From Vibrio artabrorum (GTDB taxonomy: Bacteria > Pseudomonadota > Gammaproteobacteria > Enterobacterales > Vibrionaceae), in assembly GCF_024347295.1 (NCBI RefSeq), contig NZ_AP025459.1, positions 930,001 to 994,000 of the forward strand: a stretch of DNA of 64,000 nucleotides, in the 5' to 3' direction. The position numbers and the translations under genes are program-made. Position 1 is the stretch's first letter. Each line of letters opens with the position of its first letter. The notes below the pieces were generated by a model, which was not told the origin of the DNA, made no database searches, and worked only from the letters and a program-made list of their open reading frames with translations. Shown piece by piece: positions 51,820 to 60,732 of this stretch.

Positions 51820-53112
51820 TTAACGATAAAGAGGGAAGCGTTTGCAAAGCGCTTTAACTTGCTTGCGAACACGTTGCTCAACTTCAGCATTGCCTTCAGG
51901 GCTTTCAACTAAGCCATCAAGTACATCGCCGATCCATTCACCGATAAGTTTGAATTCTTCAACGCCAAAACCACGACTGGTTCCGGCTGGCGTACCTAAA
52001 CGAATACCAGAAGTCACCATCGGCTTTTCTGTATCGAAGGGGATACCATTTTTGTTACATGTGATGCCCGCACGCTCTAGTGCTTCTTCTGTTACGTTAC
52101 CTTTCAAGCCTTTAGGGCGAAGGTCAACCAGCATTAGGTGCGTGTCCGTACCGCCAGTCACAATGTCACAACCGCGAGTTTGCAACACTTCAGCGAGAAC
52201 TTTTGCGTTGTTGATCACTGAATCAATATAAGTATGAAACTCAGGGCCAAGCGCTTCGCCAAACGCCACGGCTTTAGCCGCGATAACGTGCATCAGCGGG
52301 CCGCCTTGTAGACCCGGGAACACGGCAGAATTGATCTTTTTGTTGATGTCTTCGTGGTTAGTCAGAATCATACCGCCGCGTGGGCCACGCAATGTTTTGT
52401 GTGTTGTTGTCGTGACGACGTGCGCGTGTGGTAGAGGGCTAGGGTGGGCACCTGTCGCGATAAGGCCAGCAATGTGTGCCATATCGACCATTAGGATAGC
52501 GCCAACTTCGTCCGCGATTTCACGGAATTTAGCGAAATCAATCACGCGTGGGATGGCACTGCCCCCTGCAATAATCATTTTTGGTTGGCTTTCGATAGCT
52601 AAAGCACGAACGGCTTGGTAATCGATTTCAAGTGTGTCGCGATCAACACCATATTGCACCGCATTGAACCACTTACCTGACATGGCAGGACGTGCCCCAT
52701 GTGTCAGGTGACCACCAGCGTCTAAAGACATACCAAGAATGGTGTCGCCCGGTTGAAGTAGGGCAAGTTTGACTGCGCCGTTTGCCTGAGCGCCCGAGTG
52801 CGGCTGTACGTTTGCGTATTCACACTTGAACAACTGTTTGGCGCGTTCTATCGCAATGGATTCGACCGTGTCAACGTGCTCGCAACCGCCGTAATAACGA
52901 CGGCCTGGGTAACCTTCTGCGTATTTGTTGGTTAGGCAGGTGCCTTGTGCTTGCATTACGGCTTTAGAAACGATGTTCTCAGACGCAATCAGTTCGATTT
53001 GTTCGTTTTGGCGAGTGTTCTCTGCTTGGATTCCGGCAAACACAGCGTCATCGGTTGCCGATAAGTTGGTAGTGAAAAAGCTGTCTAAGCTATGGTTTTG
53101 GTAAGCGTTCAT
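51820..53112 (-). CDS. glyA: Serine hydroxymethyltransferase
   Basis: 430 residues. It has [34 protein letters not shown], the PLP lysine in [18 protein letters not shown], and [13 protein letters not shown]. It interconverts serine and glycine with tetrahydrofolate. Heading the gcv operon, it most likely pairs with glycine cleavage so that two glycines give one serine. A second glyA for general metabolism is expected elsewhere in Vibrio (family knowledge). The reported ATG is close upstream of QNHSLDSFF. Confidence 0.95.
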   Translation of the reverse strand: MNAYQNHSLDSFFTTNLSATDDAVFAGIQAENTRQNEQIELIASENIVSKAVMQAQGTCLTNKYAEGYPGRRYYGGCEHVDTVESIAIERAKQLFKCEYANVQPHSGAQANGAVKLALLQPGDTILGMSLDAGGHLTHGARPAMSGKWFNAVQYGVDRDTLEIDYQAVRALAIESQPKMIIAGGSAIPRVIDFAKFREIADEVGAILMVDMAHIAGLIATGAHPSPLPHAHVVTTTTHKTLRGPRGGMILTNHEDINKKINSAVFPGLQGGPLMHVIAAKAVAFGEALGPEFHTYIDSVINNAKVLAEVLQTRGCDIVTGGTDTHLMLVDLRPKGLKGNVTEEALERAGITCNKNGIPFDTEKPMVTSGIRLGTPAGTSRGFGVEEFKLIGEWIGDVLDGLVESPEGNAEVEQRVRKQVKALCKRFPLYR

Positions 53113-53529
53113 TGTCGAGACCTTTCATTAAGCTAATGGTGATTGTTTTTATAATCCATTAGGTCTTACATTAATTTCTGCATCGGAATCGTTTGCATTA
53201 TTAGTGGTATAAACATACTTTTATTGCGTCAAATCGATCATTGTAGGGGCGATGCAGCACGAATTGGTACCCAAAAATCGGGTGAAAAACAACTATTACA
53301 AATTTCAAAACACTCATTTTTGCTAGCTTAAGTGGTATGTTTTCAGCTAACAAGTCGATAACATAGCCCTGTTAAATTCAATTTTCAACAATAATTTCCA
53401 ATAGGAAACAGTTTTTCTTATTTTGTTACAGGGAGCACGCTTTATTTCTGAGACTACTCTTTAATCAATAAAGTGCTTCATGCCACAATCAAATGAATAG
53501 ATAAAATGCACAATACGAATGAGGGACCT
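53113..53529. promoter_or_regulatory. Divergent control region of glyA operon and XRE-cupin gene
   Basis: 417 bp, AT-rich. It contains a perfect inverted repeat TTTCC-AATA-GGAAA (53395-53408). A related sequence, AATTTCCTATAGTGAAT, lies at 54168-54184 upstream of gcvT. Both could be sites for the XRE regulator. I searched both strands by eye for glycine-riboswitch core motifs and saw none. Confidence 0.4.
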
Positions 53530-54153
53530 ATGTCAGAAGACATCTACGATGAGTACCCATCTTTAACCTTGGCGAAGGAAACGCTAGATCAGAATATTGA
53601 GCCTCTTAAATTGGGTCAGCGCATAAAAGATATCCGCAGTAAGCTCGGAATCACGCTGGAAGAGGCGAGTCAACGTACCGGATTAGCACGTTCAACATTG
53701 AGTAAAATTGAGAACGAACAAATTTCACCAACCTTTCAAGCGATGCAGAAGTTGGCGGTAGGTTTGCAAATCGATATGCCTCAACTCTTTGAACCACCAA
53801 GGAAAAAAGTCGCAACTGGGCGTCGAGATTTAACCAAGGCTGGCCAAGGAAAACCTCATCCCACTCCAACTTATGAACATGAGTTGCTTGCCACTGAACT
53901 TTCTAATAAGAAGATGATGCCGTTTAAAAGCCGTGTAAGAGCTCGTGCTTTTGAAGAGTACAATGATTGGGTGCGTCACGATGGTGAAGAGTTTTTGATG
54001 ATTATCTCTGGCGATGTAATGTTCTATTCAGAATTTTACGAACCCGTTCCTATGAGCGAAGGCGATAGCTTATATTACGACGCGAATATGGGACACATGC
54101 TGATATCCACTAGCTCAGAAGATGCGCTGATTTTGTGGGTGACCGCAAAATAA
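53530..54153 (+). CDS. XRE-family regulator with cupin sensor domain
   Basis: 207 residues. A helix-turn-helix spans about 32-88 (LGQRIKDIRSKLGITLEEASQRTGLARSTLSKIENEQISPTF), and a C-terminal cupin about 120-205 (HDGEEFLMIISGDVMFY, MSEGDSLYYDANMGHMLIS). Such regulators bind a small ligand in the cupin barrel. The start at 53530 follows GAGGGA; an ATG 24 bases upstream lacks a site. It sits between glyA and gcvT, with glyA divergent, so it is the likely regulator of the glycine-cleavage genes. Confidence 0.88.
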   Translation: MSEDIYDEYPSLTLAKETLDQNIEPLKLGQRIKDIRSKLGITLEEASQRTGLARSTLSKIENEQISPTFQAMQKLAVGLQIDMPQLFEPPRKKVATGRRDLTKAGQGKPHPTPTYEHELLATELSNKKMMPFKSRVRARAFEEYNDWVRHDGEEFLMIISGDVMFYSEFYEPVPMSEGDSLYYDANMGHMLISTSSEDALILWVTAK

Positions 54154-54595
54154 ATCAACAAAATGAGAATTTCCTATAGTGAATGCAACCGTTTGCTAAC
54201 GCGACTAATGTGACCAAATTGGCGAGGTGTTGTGCTAAAACCACTCAATATCATCTCTTTTATCGGGCGATATCGAGCTTCCAATGGGTTAACTGTCACA
54301 TTTTGATCTGTTTTCATCTTGTTAAGGGGGCAAAATTGTCGCATGCTTGTTTATTATAATAAACACGGTTTACTCATGTCGATTCAAGTTTACGGAAGTG
54401 AATGATTAAAAGTGATTGGTAAAGGTTTTTGATCGCAGCCTTTATTTATAACGCTAACGATAAGACCTGAGTAAAAGACATCCTTTTTGCTATCTGCTCT
54501 TTCTAATGGAATTCACACTCGTTAGGACGACTCGACATAGAGATATAAGTGGCAGGCTTGGTATAGGAAAGCCTGCATGCTTCATGGAGAATAAA
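54154..54595 (+). promoter_or_regulatory. gcvT leader and promoter region
   Basis: 442 bp with no gene. An 8-bp hairpin GCAGGCTT / AAGCCTGC (54552-54559 with 54569-54576) lies just before the ribosome site of gcvT (GGAG, 54584-54587) and could modulate translation. The short frame from 54506 in phase with gcvT lacks a ribosome site. The XRE-like half-palindrome is noted at 54168-54184. No aptamer-like motif was recognised. Confidence 0.4.
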
Positions 54596-55729
54596 ATGAC
54601 TCAAGAACACGCTCATCAAGACCTACTAAAAACACCGCTGCATGCACTTCACGTTGAAGAGGGCGCAAAAATGGTGCCTTTCGCTGGCTATGATATGCCC
54701 GTTCAGTACCCATTAGGTGTAAAGAAAGAGCACTTACACACTCGTGCTGCTGCCGGTCTTTTTGATGTTTCTCACATGGGGCAACTTCGTCTTCATGGCG
54801 CTAATGCCGCAGCTGTCTTAGAATCTTTGGTTCCTGTCGATATTATTGACCTTCCTTCCGGTAAGCAGCGCTATGCGTTCTTTACCAATGAACAGGGCGG
54901 CATTATGGACGATCTGATGGTTGCTAATCTAGGCGATCACCTATTTGTTGTTGTCAATGCAGCGTGTAAGGCACAGGACATCGATCATCTCACGGCACAC
55001 CTTCCTGCTGATGTCGAGATGGAAGTGATTGATGACCGCGCTCTGTTAGCACTTCAAGGCCCTAAAGCGTCTGAGGTTCTTGCTCGTTTCCAACCAAGCG
55101 TTGCAGAGATGCTGTTCATGGATGTGCAAAAAATCGATATCGATGGCGTTGAATGCATCGTGAGCCGCAGTGGTTATACCGGTGAAGATGGCTACGAGAT
55201 CTCAGTTCCTAACGATCACGCAGAAGCATTGGCGCGTAAGCTAACCTCAGAAGCTGAAGTTGAGTGGATTGGCCTTGGTGCTCGTGATTCCCTTCGTCTT
55301 GAGTGTGGTTTGTGTTTATACGGTCACGATTTAGATACAACGACAACACCAGTAGAAGCTAGCCTTTTATGGGGCATCCAAAAAGTTCGTCGTACTGATG
55401 GTGAGCGTGCAGGCGGTTTCCCGGGTGCCGATATCATCCTTGAGCAAATCGCAACCAAAGATGTTCAACGTAAGCGTGTTGGGCTTGTTGGTCAAACTAA
55501 GGCACCTGTCCGTGAAGGTGCTGAATTGTTTGATGCCGAAGATAACAAGATTGGTGTGGTAACCAGCGGTACGGCTGGGCCTAACGCGGGTAAGCCAGTT
55601 TCTATGGCCTATGTGCGTAGCGACCTCGCGGTGATTGGTACTGAGGTTTTCGCTGAAGTGCGTGGTAAGAAACTGCCAATGACAGTAGAAAAAATGCCAT
55701 TCGTTCCTCAGCGTTACTACCGTGGCTAA
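54596..55729 (+). CDS. gcvT: Aminomethyltransferase, T-protein of glycine cleavage
   Basis: 377 residues from the preferred start, close to the family length. It has LKTPLHALHVEEGAKMVPFAGYDMPVQYP, GLFDVSHMGQLRLHG, the catalytic-site Asp region DDLMV, SRSGYTGEDGYEIS and GLGARDSLRLECGLCLYGHDL. It takes the aminomethyl group from GcvH, releases ammonia and forms 5,10-methylene-THF. It is transcribed away from gcvP/gcvH/glyA, an arrangement I recall from V. cholerae chromosome 2. The frame is open 90 bases upstream but conservation starts at MTQEHAHQDLLKTPLH. Confidence 0.95.
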   Translation: MTQEHAHQDLLKTPLHALHVEEGAKMVPFAGYDMPVQYPLGVKKEHLHTRAAAGLFDVSHMGQLRLHGANAAAVLESLVPVDIIDLPSGKQRYAFFTNEQGGIMDDLMVANLGDHLFVVVNAACKAQDIDHLTAHLPADVEMEVIDDRALLALQGPKASEVLARFQPSVAEMLFMDVQKIDIDGVECIVSRSGYTGEDGYEISVPNDHAEALARKLTSEAEVEWIGLGARDSLRLECGLCLYGHDLDTTTTPVEASLLWGIQKVRRTDGERAGGFPGADIILEQIATKDVQRKRVGLVGQTKAPVREGAELFDAEDNKIGVVTSGTAGPNAGKPVSMAYVRSDLAVIGTEVFAEVRGKKLPMTVEKMPFVPQRYYRG

Positions 55730-55761
55730 TCGCTTTTAAGAAAAGATCACCAATTTAACCA

Positions 55762-55809
55762 AAGCCTACTGTTACTCAATTTATTGAGGATATTAACAGT
55801 AGGCTTTTT
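55762..55809 (+). terminator. Terminator after gcvT
   Basis: 12-bp stem AGCCTACTGTTA / TAACAGTAGGCT with a further small hairpin (TCAAT..ATTGA) in the loop, followed by TTTTT. One of the strongest terminators in the window. Confidence 0.92.
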
Positions 55810-55989
55810 GTCGATTGGGCGGTATCAACTCGGTTGAATATCATTGGAAACGGCGGCCTAGACATGGATGTATAAAGTAAGCGTTGTGGTAAACCTCTTA
55901 CAAATTGTTACTATACTAAAGGTGCGACGTGCTATTGTGTCGATTCATCATTCTTGTCAATAAGTAGTAAGGGTTACAAGGGGTTATCT

Positions 55990-57042
55990 ATGTCTATCAA
56001 CCATATAATGCGTCCGCTTCACAAAGCCGTTTTGGGGCTGTTAGCGCCATTTATTGTCACGTCAAGTGTTATGGCGGCAGAAAATACGCTCGAAGCGGCT
56101 CCTAACGTCGAGGTAACGCCTTATATCGTTAATGGTAGCAATGCATCGGTAACGGATTTTCCTTCAATGGCAAGCTTGTTTATTGATCGTATTGATTATG
56201 ATGGTCTTTACTCCGTTGGCTCCTACTGTGGCGGAACAATTTTAGATCCTACGCATATTTTAACGGCAGCACACTGTATTTATGGCGATAAGGAGGCTCA
56301 GTTATTTACGGTTGTCATCCCTCAATTACAAGATACCTCGCAATTCCCTTATGGAAACGTTGAAAAAGTCCGAGTCTCTGAGGTGTATTATCGCGATGAT
56401 TACTCGAACAGTTTGAACCAGCTATTACCAAATGATGTTGCCATCTTAAAGCTGGAAAGTGCACTCAATATCGATTCAGTTAACGATGTGGTTAATCCTC
56501 CGTTAAACGATGATTATCGTATGGGTGTCCATGACTTTGTTGCTGTAGGGCACGGTGATACGCGTTCAGGCTTTGACGGGACAACTTTGCTGCAGAAGGC
56601 TAACCTGAATTATGTAGATAACGCGACTTGTGCCTCAGCGTTCTCGGCAGGTTCAAACTTAACGGATAAACAAATTTGTTTTATCGGGGACTATAGTAAA
56701 GCCACAAAATTATATGGTGGTACGTGCCAAGGTGATTCAGGTGGCCCCGTGTATTGGAAAGATGGCGCGGATTACAAGCAAGTTGGAATCACCAGTTTTG
56801 GGCCAGAAATATGTGGTGGTAACCGTAAGGTGACGTCTGTATTTACTGAAATCTATGACTATAAAAATTGGATTGTTAGTGTGGTTGCTGGTAATGAAAC
56901 GGCTAAGTTTGTCTCAACGGATGCCAAACGATCAGCCTATGTAAACCGACCAATTTCGTTTGGTTCAAGCAGTGGTGGCAGTATTTCATTTGCTTTGCTC
57001 GGTATGCTGATGTTGGTCACAGGAATGAGAAAAGTGGCATAA
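55990..57042 (+). CDS. Secreted trypsin-like serine protease with GlyGly-CTERM anchor
   Basis: 350 residues. A signal peptide (about 1-30, VLGLLAPFIVTSSVMA) and short propeptide precede the mature start IVNGSNASV. The catalytic triad is seen in LTAAHCIYG (His), NDVAILKLES (Asp) and CQGDSGGPVYW (Ser). The C-terminus is GSSSGGS, then a hydrophobic stretch (ISFALLGMLMLVTG), then a basic end (MRKVA). This is the GlyGly-CTERM signal processed by rhombosortase. It is typical of type II-secreted, surface-retained proteases of the VesA/VesB group. The ATG at 55990 with AAGGGG upstream is preferred over a TTG at 55954. Confidence 0.9.
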   Translation: MSINHIMRPLHKAVLGLLAPFIVTSSVMAAENTLEAAPNVEVTPYIVNGSNASVTDFPSMASLFIDRIDYDGLYSVGSYCGGTILDPTHILTAAHCIYGDKEAQLFTVVIPQLQDTSQFPYGNVEKVRVSEVYYRDDYSNSLNQLLPNDVAILKLESALNIDSVNDVVNPPLNDDYRMGVHDFVAVGHGDTRSGFDGTTLLQKANLNYVDNATCASAFSAGSNLTDKQICFIGDYSKATKLYGGTCQGDSGGPVYWKDGADYKQVGITSFGPEICGGNRKVTSVFTEIYDYKNWIVSVVAGNETAKFVSTDAKRSAYVNRPISFGSSSGGSISFALLGMLMLVTGMRKVA

Positions 57043-57144
57043 CGTCGCGTTTTACATAGAGGGTAAGTCGACGCGTGTCGACTTACTGTGATTGGTATCA
57101 TCCTTAAAGGGGTAAGCAAACTTTTTTGGTCATCTAATGAGTGT

Positions 57145-57468
57145 CTAACTCAAGGTTAGAATCACTTTCCTGCTGTATTTTTCAATGATGTCATCAATCT
57201 CTTTAACTGTGTCATCAATCGTTTTTATCCCCGCTTGCACCGTCCGTTTCTCACTGGGTTTCAATGCTGAAAAAGCGTTTTTTAGTTCGTTTTCATTCAA
57301 CATATTCTGATGAAGCAATATCTCTTTGTAGGTTAACAGCCTATGCTGAATCACTTTGATCTCGCTCAGCGTATTTTTTGATTTTAATGCTTGTTTAATG
57401 CAAGGAAAGGCCAGTTCATATTGATTCGCAATTTCCAACTGTACGTCTTTGTCATTCTCAATTTGCAA
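57145..57468 (-). CDS. Hypothetical small helical protein with TTG start
   Basis: 107 residues, unrecognised. It is almost entirely helical and highly charged (KNTLSEIKVIQHRLLTYKEILLHQN, SALKPSEKRTVQAGIKTIDDTVKEIDDIIEKYSRK), suggesting a coiled coil or four-helix fold. The first usable codon is TTG: an in-frame TAG lies two codons before it, and no ATG occurs before about residue 56. It is divergent from the XRE gene at 57658, a layout often seen when a regulator controls its neighbour. It could be a regulator-controlled small effector; no toxin family is recognised. Confidence 0.55.
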   Translation of the reverse strand: MQIENDKDVQLEIANQYELAFPCIKQALKSKNTLSEIKVIQHRLLTYKEILLHQNMLNENELKNAFSALKPSEKRTVQAGIKTIDDTVKEIDDIIEKYSRKVILTLS

Positions 57469-57657
57469 TTTCTATTATTCCCTAATACTTGATATTCAAG
57501 TTCACTCGCTTGCACGTTTATGATAGATATCATGATGAAACGTAACGTTTTTATCGGCTGCATAATAGGCTGTTAATGGCTTATGTAAACGGCTGTTAGT
57601 CAATATGGTCTGCTTCTTGCTGAATTTAGGTCATAACTGTCCAGTGAGGGAAAGCTT

Positions 57658-57987
57658 ATGTCACAAGAGCCTATCGTGATGGCGTTGATTGAGCGTAGAA
57701 AGCAAGCTCATTTGTCGCAAGAAAAATTAGCTTCAAGTGCCGGGATGAGTTTGAAAACTTATCAGCGTATTGAACGGGGTGAGGCCGATATCAAAATGTC
57801 TCAATATCGTTCGATTATGAGAACCTTGAAACTCACAGATTTGGATGTCGTGCTTGATGTGGTCGGTGTGTCTCAAACGACCGCGGAAGATGTGACTGCT
57901 GCCAGTCGTTTATTGAACAGTGAAGAGCGGATGCTATTGATAAAGCTAATTCTCTCGGTCAAAAAACATCATTCGCTGCATCGGTGA
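57658..57987 (+). CDS. XRE-family DNA-binding protein
   Basis: 109 residues. The helix-turn-helix is at about 8-62 (IERRKQAHLSQEKLASSAGMSLKTYQRIERGEADIKMSQYRSIMRTL). A short C-terminal helical part follows (TAASRLLNSEERMLLIKLILSV). It starts at the ATG after GTGAGGGAAAGCTT (ribosome site GAGG). It could regulate the divergent 57145-57468 gene. The 189-bp interval between them has AT-rich sequence and a partial palindrome (CGTAACGTTT) without a clear operator. Confidence 0.8.
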   Translation: MSQEPIVMALIERRKQAHLSQEKLASSAGMSLKTYQRIERGEADIKMSQYRSIMRTLKLTDLDVVLDVVGVSQTTAEDVTAASRLLNSEERMLLIKLILSVKKHHSLHR

Positions 57988-58017
57988 TGTGATTCGATGA
58001 GGCAGGGTATCAGCCAA

Positions 58018-58428
58018 TTAGCTCACTCTTCCACGAAGTTGCTTGGTGGTGCTTCTTTGCTTTTTCGATTCTAAGCGTCTTTTCTGAGATCCACGCGTTG
58101 GCTTGGTTGCTCTTCTTGTTTTTTGCACTTTTGTTGCCTCTAGGATCAACTCTTTCAAGCGTGCTAAAGCATCGTCTCGGTTTTGTTCTTGAGTCCGGTA
58201 CTGCTGCGCTTTAATGATAATCACGCCATCTTTGGTGATACGGCTGTCTTTGTGTACGAGGAGTCTCTCTTTATAGAAATCTGGTAGGGTAGAATGATTG
58301 ATGTCAAAACGTAAATGGATAGCACTCGATACTTTATTGACGTTTTGGCCACCGGCGCCTTGTGCTCGGATCGCCGTTAATTGAAGTTCCCAGTCTTGAA
58401 TCGAAACAGAGTTAGAGATGTGTAACAT
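58018..58428 (-). CDS. arfB: Peptidyl-tRNA hydrolase ArfB (YaeJ), stalled-ribosome rescue
   Basis: 136 residues. The catalytic GGQ motif is in [29 protein letters not shown]. The C-terminal tail is long and basic ([26 protein letters not shown]), the part that enters the empty mRNA channel of stalled ribosomes. Length matches E. coli ArfB (140). The frame is open from 58461; the start at [16 protein letters not shown] fits the family alignment and has GGA five bases upstream. Confidence 0.92.
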   Translation of the reverse strand: MLHISNSVSIQDWELQLTAIRAQGAGGQNVNKVSSAIHLRFDINHSTLPDFYKERLLVHKDSRITKDGVIIIKAQQYRTQEQNRDDALARLKELILEATKVQKTRRATKPTRGSQKRRLESKKQRSTTKQLRGRVS

Positions 58429-58575
58429 AAACATCCATGTTGAACGGTAATATGGACTCATGATACTGAATGTTGCTTAAGGTATCAGTAACTTTCTCAC
58501 AGATGGATCTCTGTGATGAAAAACAGTTTTAACGATGCATAAGGAATTATCCTTTAATGGGCATCGTATGCCTTG

Positions 58576-60480
58576 TTAGGCAATTTCGCTCATTTCGCTA
58601 CTGAGGAGTAAGCATACATTATTTCGCCCCGCTGCTTTTGCTTCGTATAAGGCTAAATCGGCGCACTTATAGTTGAGAGTGGGGTCATTGGTAATATTGG
58701 TCACTCCGCAACTGACTGTCACGATATCGTCGAACTCAATGCTGACTGCCACTTTTAAGCGGTTGAGTATGAACTCGGCTTCTTCGGTCGTGGTTTTCGG
58801 GAAAATAATACCAAACTCTTCGCCACCGATGCGCGCAACTAAGTCATTTTCACGACTTTCACGTTGTAAGGTTTTCGCGACTTTTTGAATCACGCGGTCC
58901 CCATAATCGTGGCCAAAACTATCGTTAATACGTTTAAAATGATCGATATCTAAGACAGCTAAGCAAGATTGACTTTGCGATGGAGAATGATCGACACGAC
59001 GGCATTCCTCGCGAAGTTCGAGGTCGAATTTACGTCGATTCCAACACTCTGCTAATGTGTCTTTTTCACTCAGTGCCCGGAGTTTTTTCTCGAGAGCTTT
59101 ATGTTTACTGATATCGACAAAAGACGCGACATAGAATTGAATGATACCCTTAGAGTCTTTGATGGTTTGTATTCTGAGTATTTCCGTAATTAACGAACCA
59201 TCTTTGCAGCGATTGACGACTTCACCTTCCCATACGCCTACTTTTTGGAGTTCAGTCCACATATTGATGTAGAACTCTTGAGTGTAGCGCCCAGAGGCAA
59301 ACATGGAAGGTTGACGGCCTTTTACGTCTTCGAATTCATAGCCGCTAACACGCGTAAACTCTTGGTTTACTTTAATAATTCTATTATTTCTATTGGTAAT
59401 CACCAAAGCCGACATACCGTTCATCGCTGCTTTGGCTACTTGGCTTTCGATACTGTTTTTTTTGTGGTTTCTATTCCAAAGCACGAAAGCGACTGAAATT
59501 ATTGAAATTAAGATAAACAAAGCAACGGATTGAATAACGGTTGATTGCTTGTCTTTAAGATACTGCTTTTTAAATTGTTGGTTTTGCATACGAATTACCA
59601 TATACGCTGGGTCCGACAACTGCGTTAAATTAGCATCGATTCTTGAGTGAAAGTACCAATTGTCACCATCAAAATAGCTGGAAGATGTTTCGCTTTGAAT
59701 CGACAGCCAAAGCTTTGGATATTGCTTTGCATAAGTGTTATCTGAATGTGCTTCAATTAAATGACCGAATGCTTCTTCAATATTTGGCCCTAAAATGATG
59801 TGGCCCAATTTATTAAGGATTACAGGCTCGGTTGCCGATGAACTTACTTGATAAATCAGACGCTTGTATATTTTTAGCATGTCTAGGTTTGCGATAAAGT
59901 AGCCTAAAATTCGACCTTCGGAAGTGACAGGTGTCATTATTCTTAGCACAGGAGCTAATGGGTAGGCGATTTCTCCATGGTCGAGTTCTAGATCGATGTT
60001 ATCCGATTTGACTTCACCAATGTGTAATTGTTGGAGGGTTTTAAAGTAGCTGCGGCTTGATTTATTCTGTAGCTCGTTACTGGGCACCATCGTCGCTTTT
60101 TGGTTGTTATAACTTAGGTTGAAAACTTCATTTCCGTCTAAGTCTAGGTAACGCAGGCGAGAGTAATATTGGTGGCTTTGTGCCAGTACCACCCATTGAT
60201 CATTGAGCGCTTGTTGATGATCTAATGAAGGGTCTTTAATCGCGCGCAGTAATATTTTTGAATCTGCCATTGAAGGCACAGCATTAAACGTTTCCTTCAT
60301 AATACTGGCTAGCTTGTGGAAGATGTATTCGATTTGATTTTTACTGGATTGCTTAATATTTAACGCGTAGTCAACGTCTATCCTATTAAATTCAGACTTA
60401 AAATAGAGGGCGGGAACTAATCCAAGAGCAAACAGTGTGCAGAGAAATTGGCCGATTAGTTTTTTTATATTTGTATTCAT
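58576..60480 (-). CDS. Membrane diguanylate cyclase: periplasmic sensor, PAS, GGDEF
   Basis: 634 residues. A first membrane helix (about 10-26) is followed by a ~275-residue periplasmic sensor of dCACHE type (IMTPVTSEGRILGYFIANLDMLK, YFDGDNWYFHSRI). A second helix (about 310-328) leads to a PAS domain (ALVITNRNNRIIKVNQEFTRVSGYEFEDVKG) with a PAC tail (GIIQFYVASFVDISKHKALE). The C-terminal GGDEF domain has the active site RIGGEEFGIIFP and DSFGHDYGDRVIQ. A product-inhibition site RxxD (REND) sits exactly five residues before GGEEF. No EAL domain. It makes cyclic-di-GMP in response to an external ligand. The ATG at 60480 has GAGGA five bases upstream; a TTG 12 bases earlier is less likely. Confidence 0.92.
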   Translation of the reverse strand: MNTNIKKLIGQFLCTLFALGLVPALYFKSEFNRIDVDYALNIKQSSKNQIEYIFHKLASIMKETFNAVPSMADSKILLRAIKDPSLDHQQALNDQWVVLAQSHQYYSRLRYLDLDGNEVFNLSYNNQKATMVPSNELQNKSSRSYFKTLQQLHIGEVKSDNIDLELDHGEIAYPLAPVLRIMTPVTSEGRILGYFIANLDMLKIYKRLIYQVSSSATEPVILNKLGHIILGPNIEEAFGHLIEAHSDNTYAKQYPKLWLSIQSETSSSYFDGDNWYFHSRIDANLTQLSDPAYMVIRMQNQQFKKQYLKDKQSTVIQSVALFILISIISVAFVLWNRNHKKNSIESQVAKAAMNGMSALVITNRNNRIIKVNQEFTRVSGYEFEDVKGRQPSMFASGRYTQEFYINMWTELQKVGVWEGEVVNRCKDGSLITEILRIQTIKDSKGIIQFYVASFVDISKHKALEKKLRALSEKDTLAECWNRRKFDLELREECRRVDHSPSQSQSCLAVLDIDHFKRINDSFGHDYGDRVIQKVAKTLQRESRENDLVARIGGEEFGIIFPKTTTEEAEFILNRLKVAVSIEFDDIVTVSCGVTNITNDPTLNYKCADLALYEAKAAGRNNVCLLLSSEMSEIA

Positions 60481-60649
60481 CACTGTCCTCAAAGAATCAG
60501 CGCAATACTATAGATTTAAAAAGGCATTTAATGTGATCTTCACCCAGAATTTAGATTAAGATTTGCATATGGCTACAGTTCAATAGCGACTTGTTTCAAA
60601 GGTGCTTATTTGTTGACCGAATAGTGGGCTCTTCTGCTAATCGCTGATA

Positions 60650-60687
60650 CCTGCTCATCACGGCACGATTGTTTCGTGATGAGTAGG
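60650..60687 (-). terminator. Hairpin after fhs, probable terminator
   Basis: 13-bp stem CCTGCTCATCACG / CGTGATGAGTAGG with one wobble pair and a 12-base loop, 46 bp past the fhs stop. The T run after it is weak on the minus strand, so termination may be Rho-aided. The rest of 60481-60732 carries only the cyclase promoter. Confidence 0.5.
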
Positions 60688-60732
60688 CAAATTTTCAAAG
60701 TTTGGAGTACTTGGCTGGATGTATTTTAATGA

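Noticed and set aside
53113..54595. Glycine riboswitch near gcvT/glyA
   Set aside because: No tandem aptamer core motifs seen on either strand; decided by eye only, so a covariance search could overturn this.
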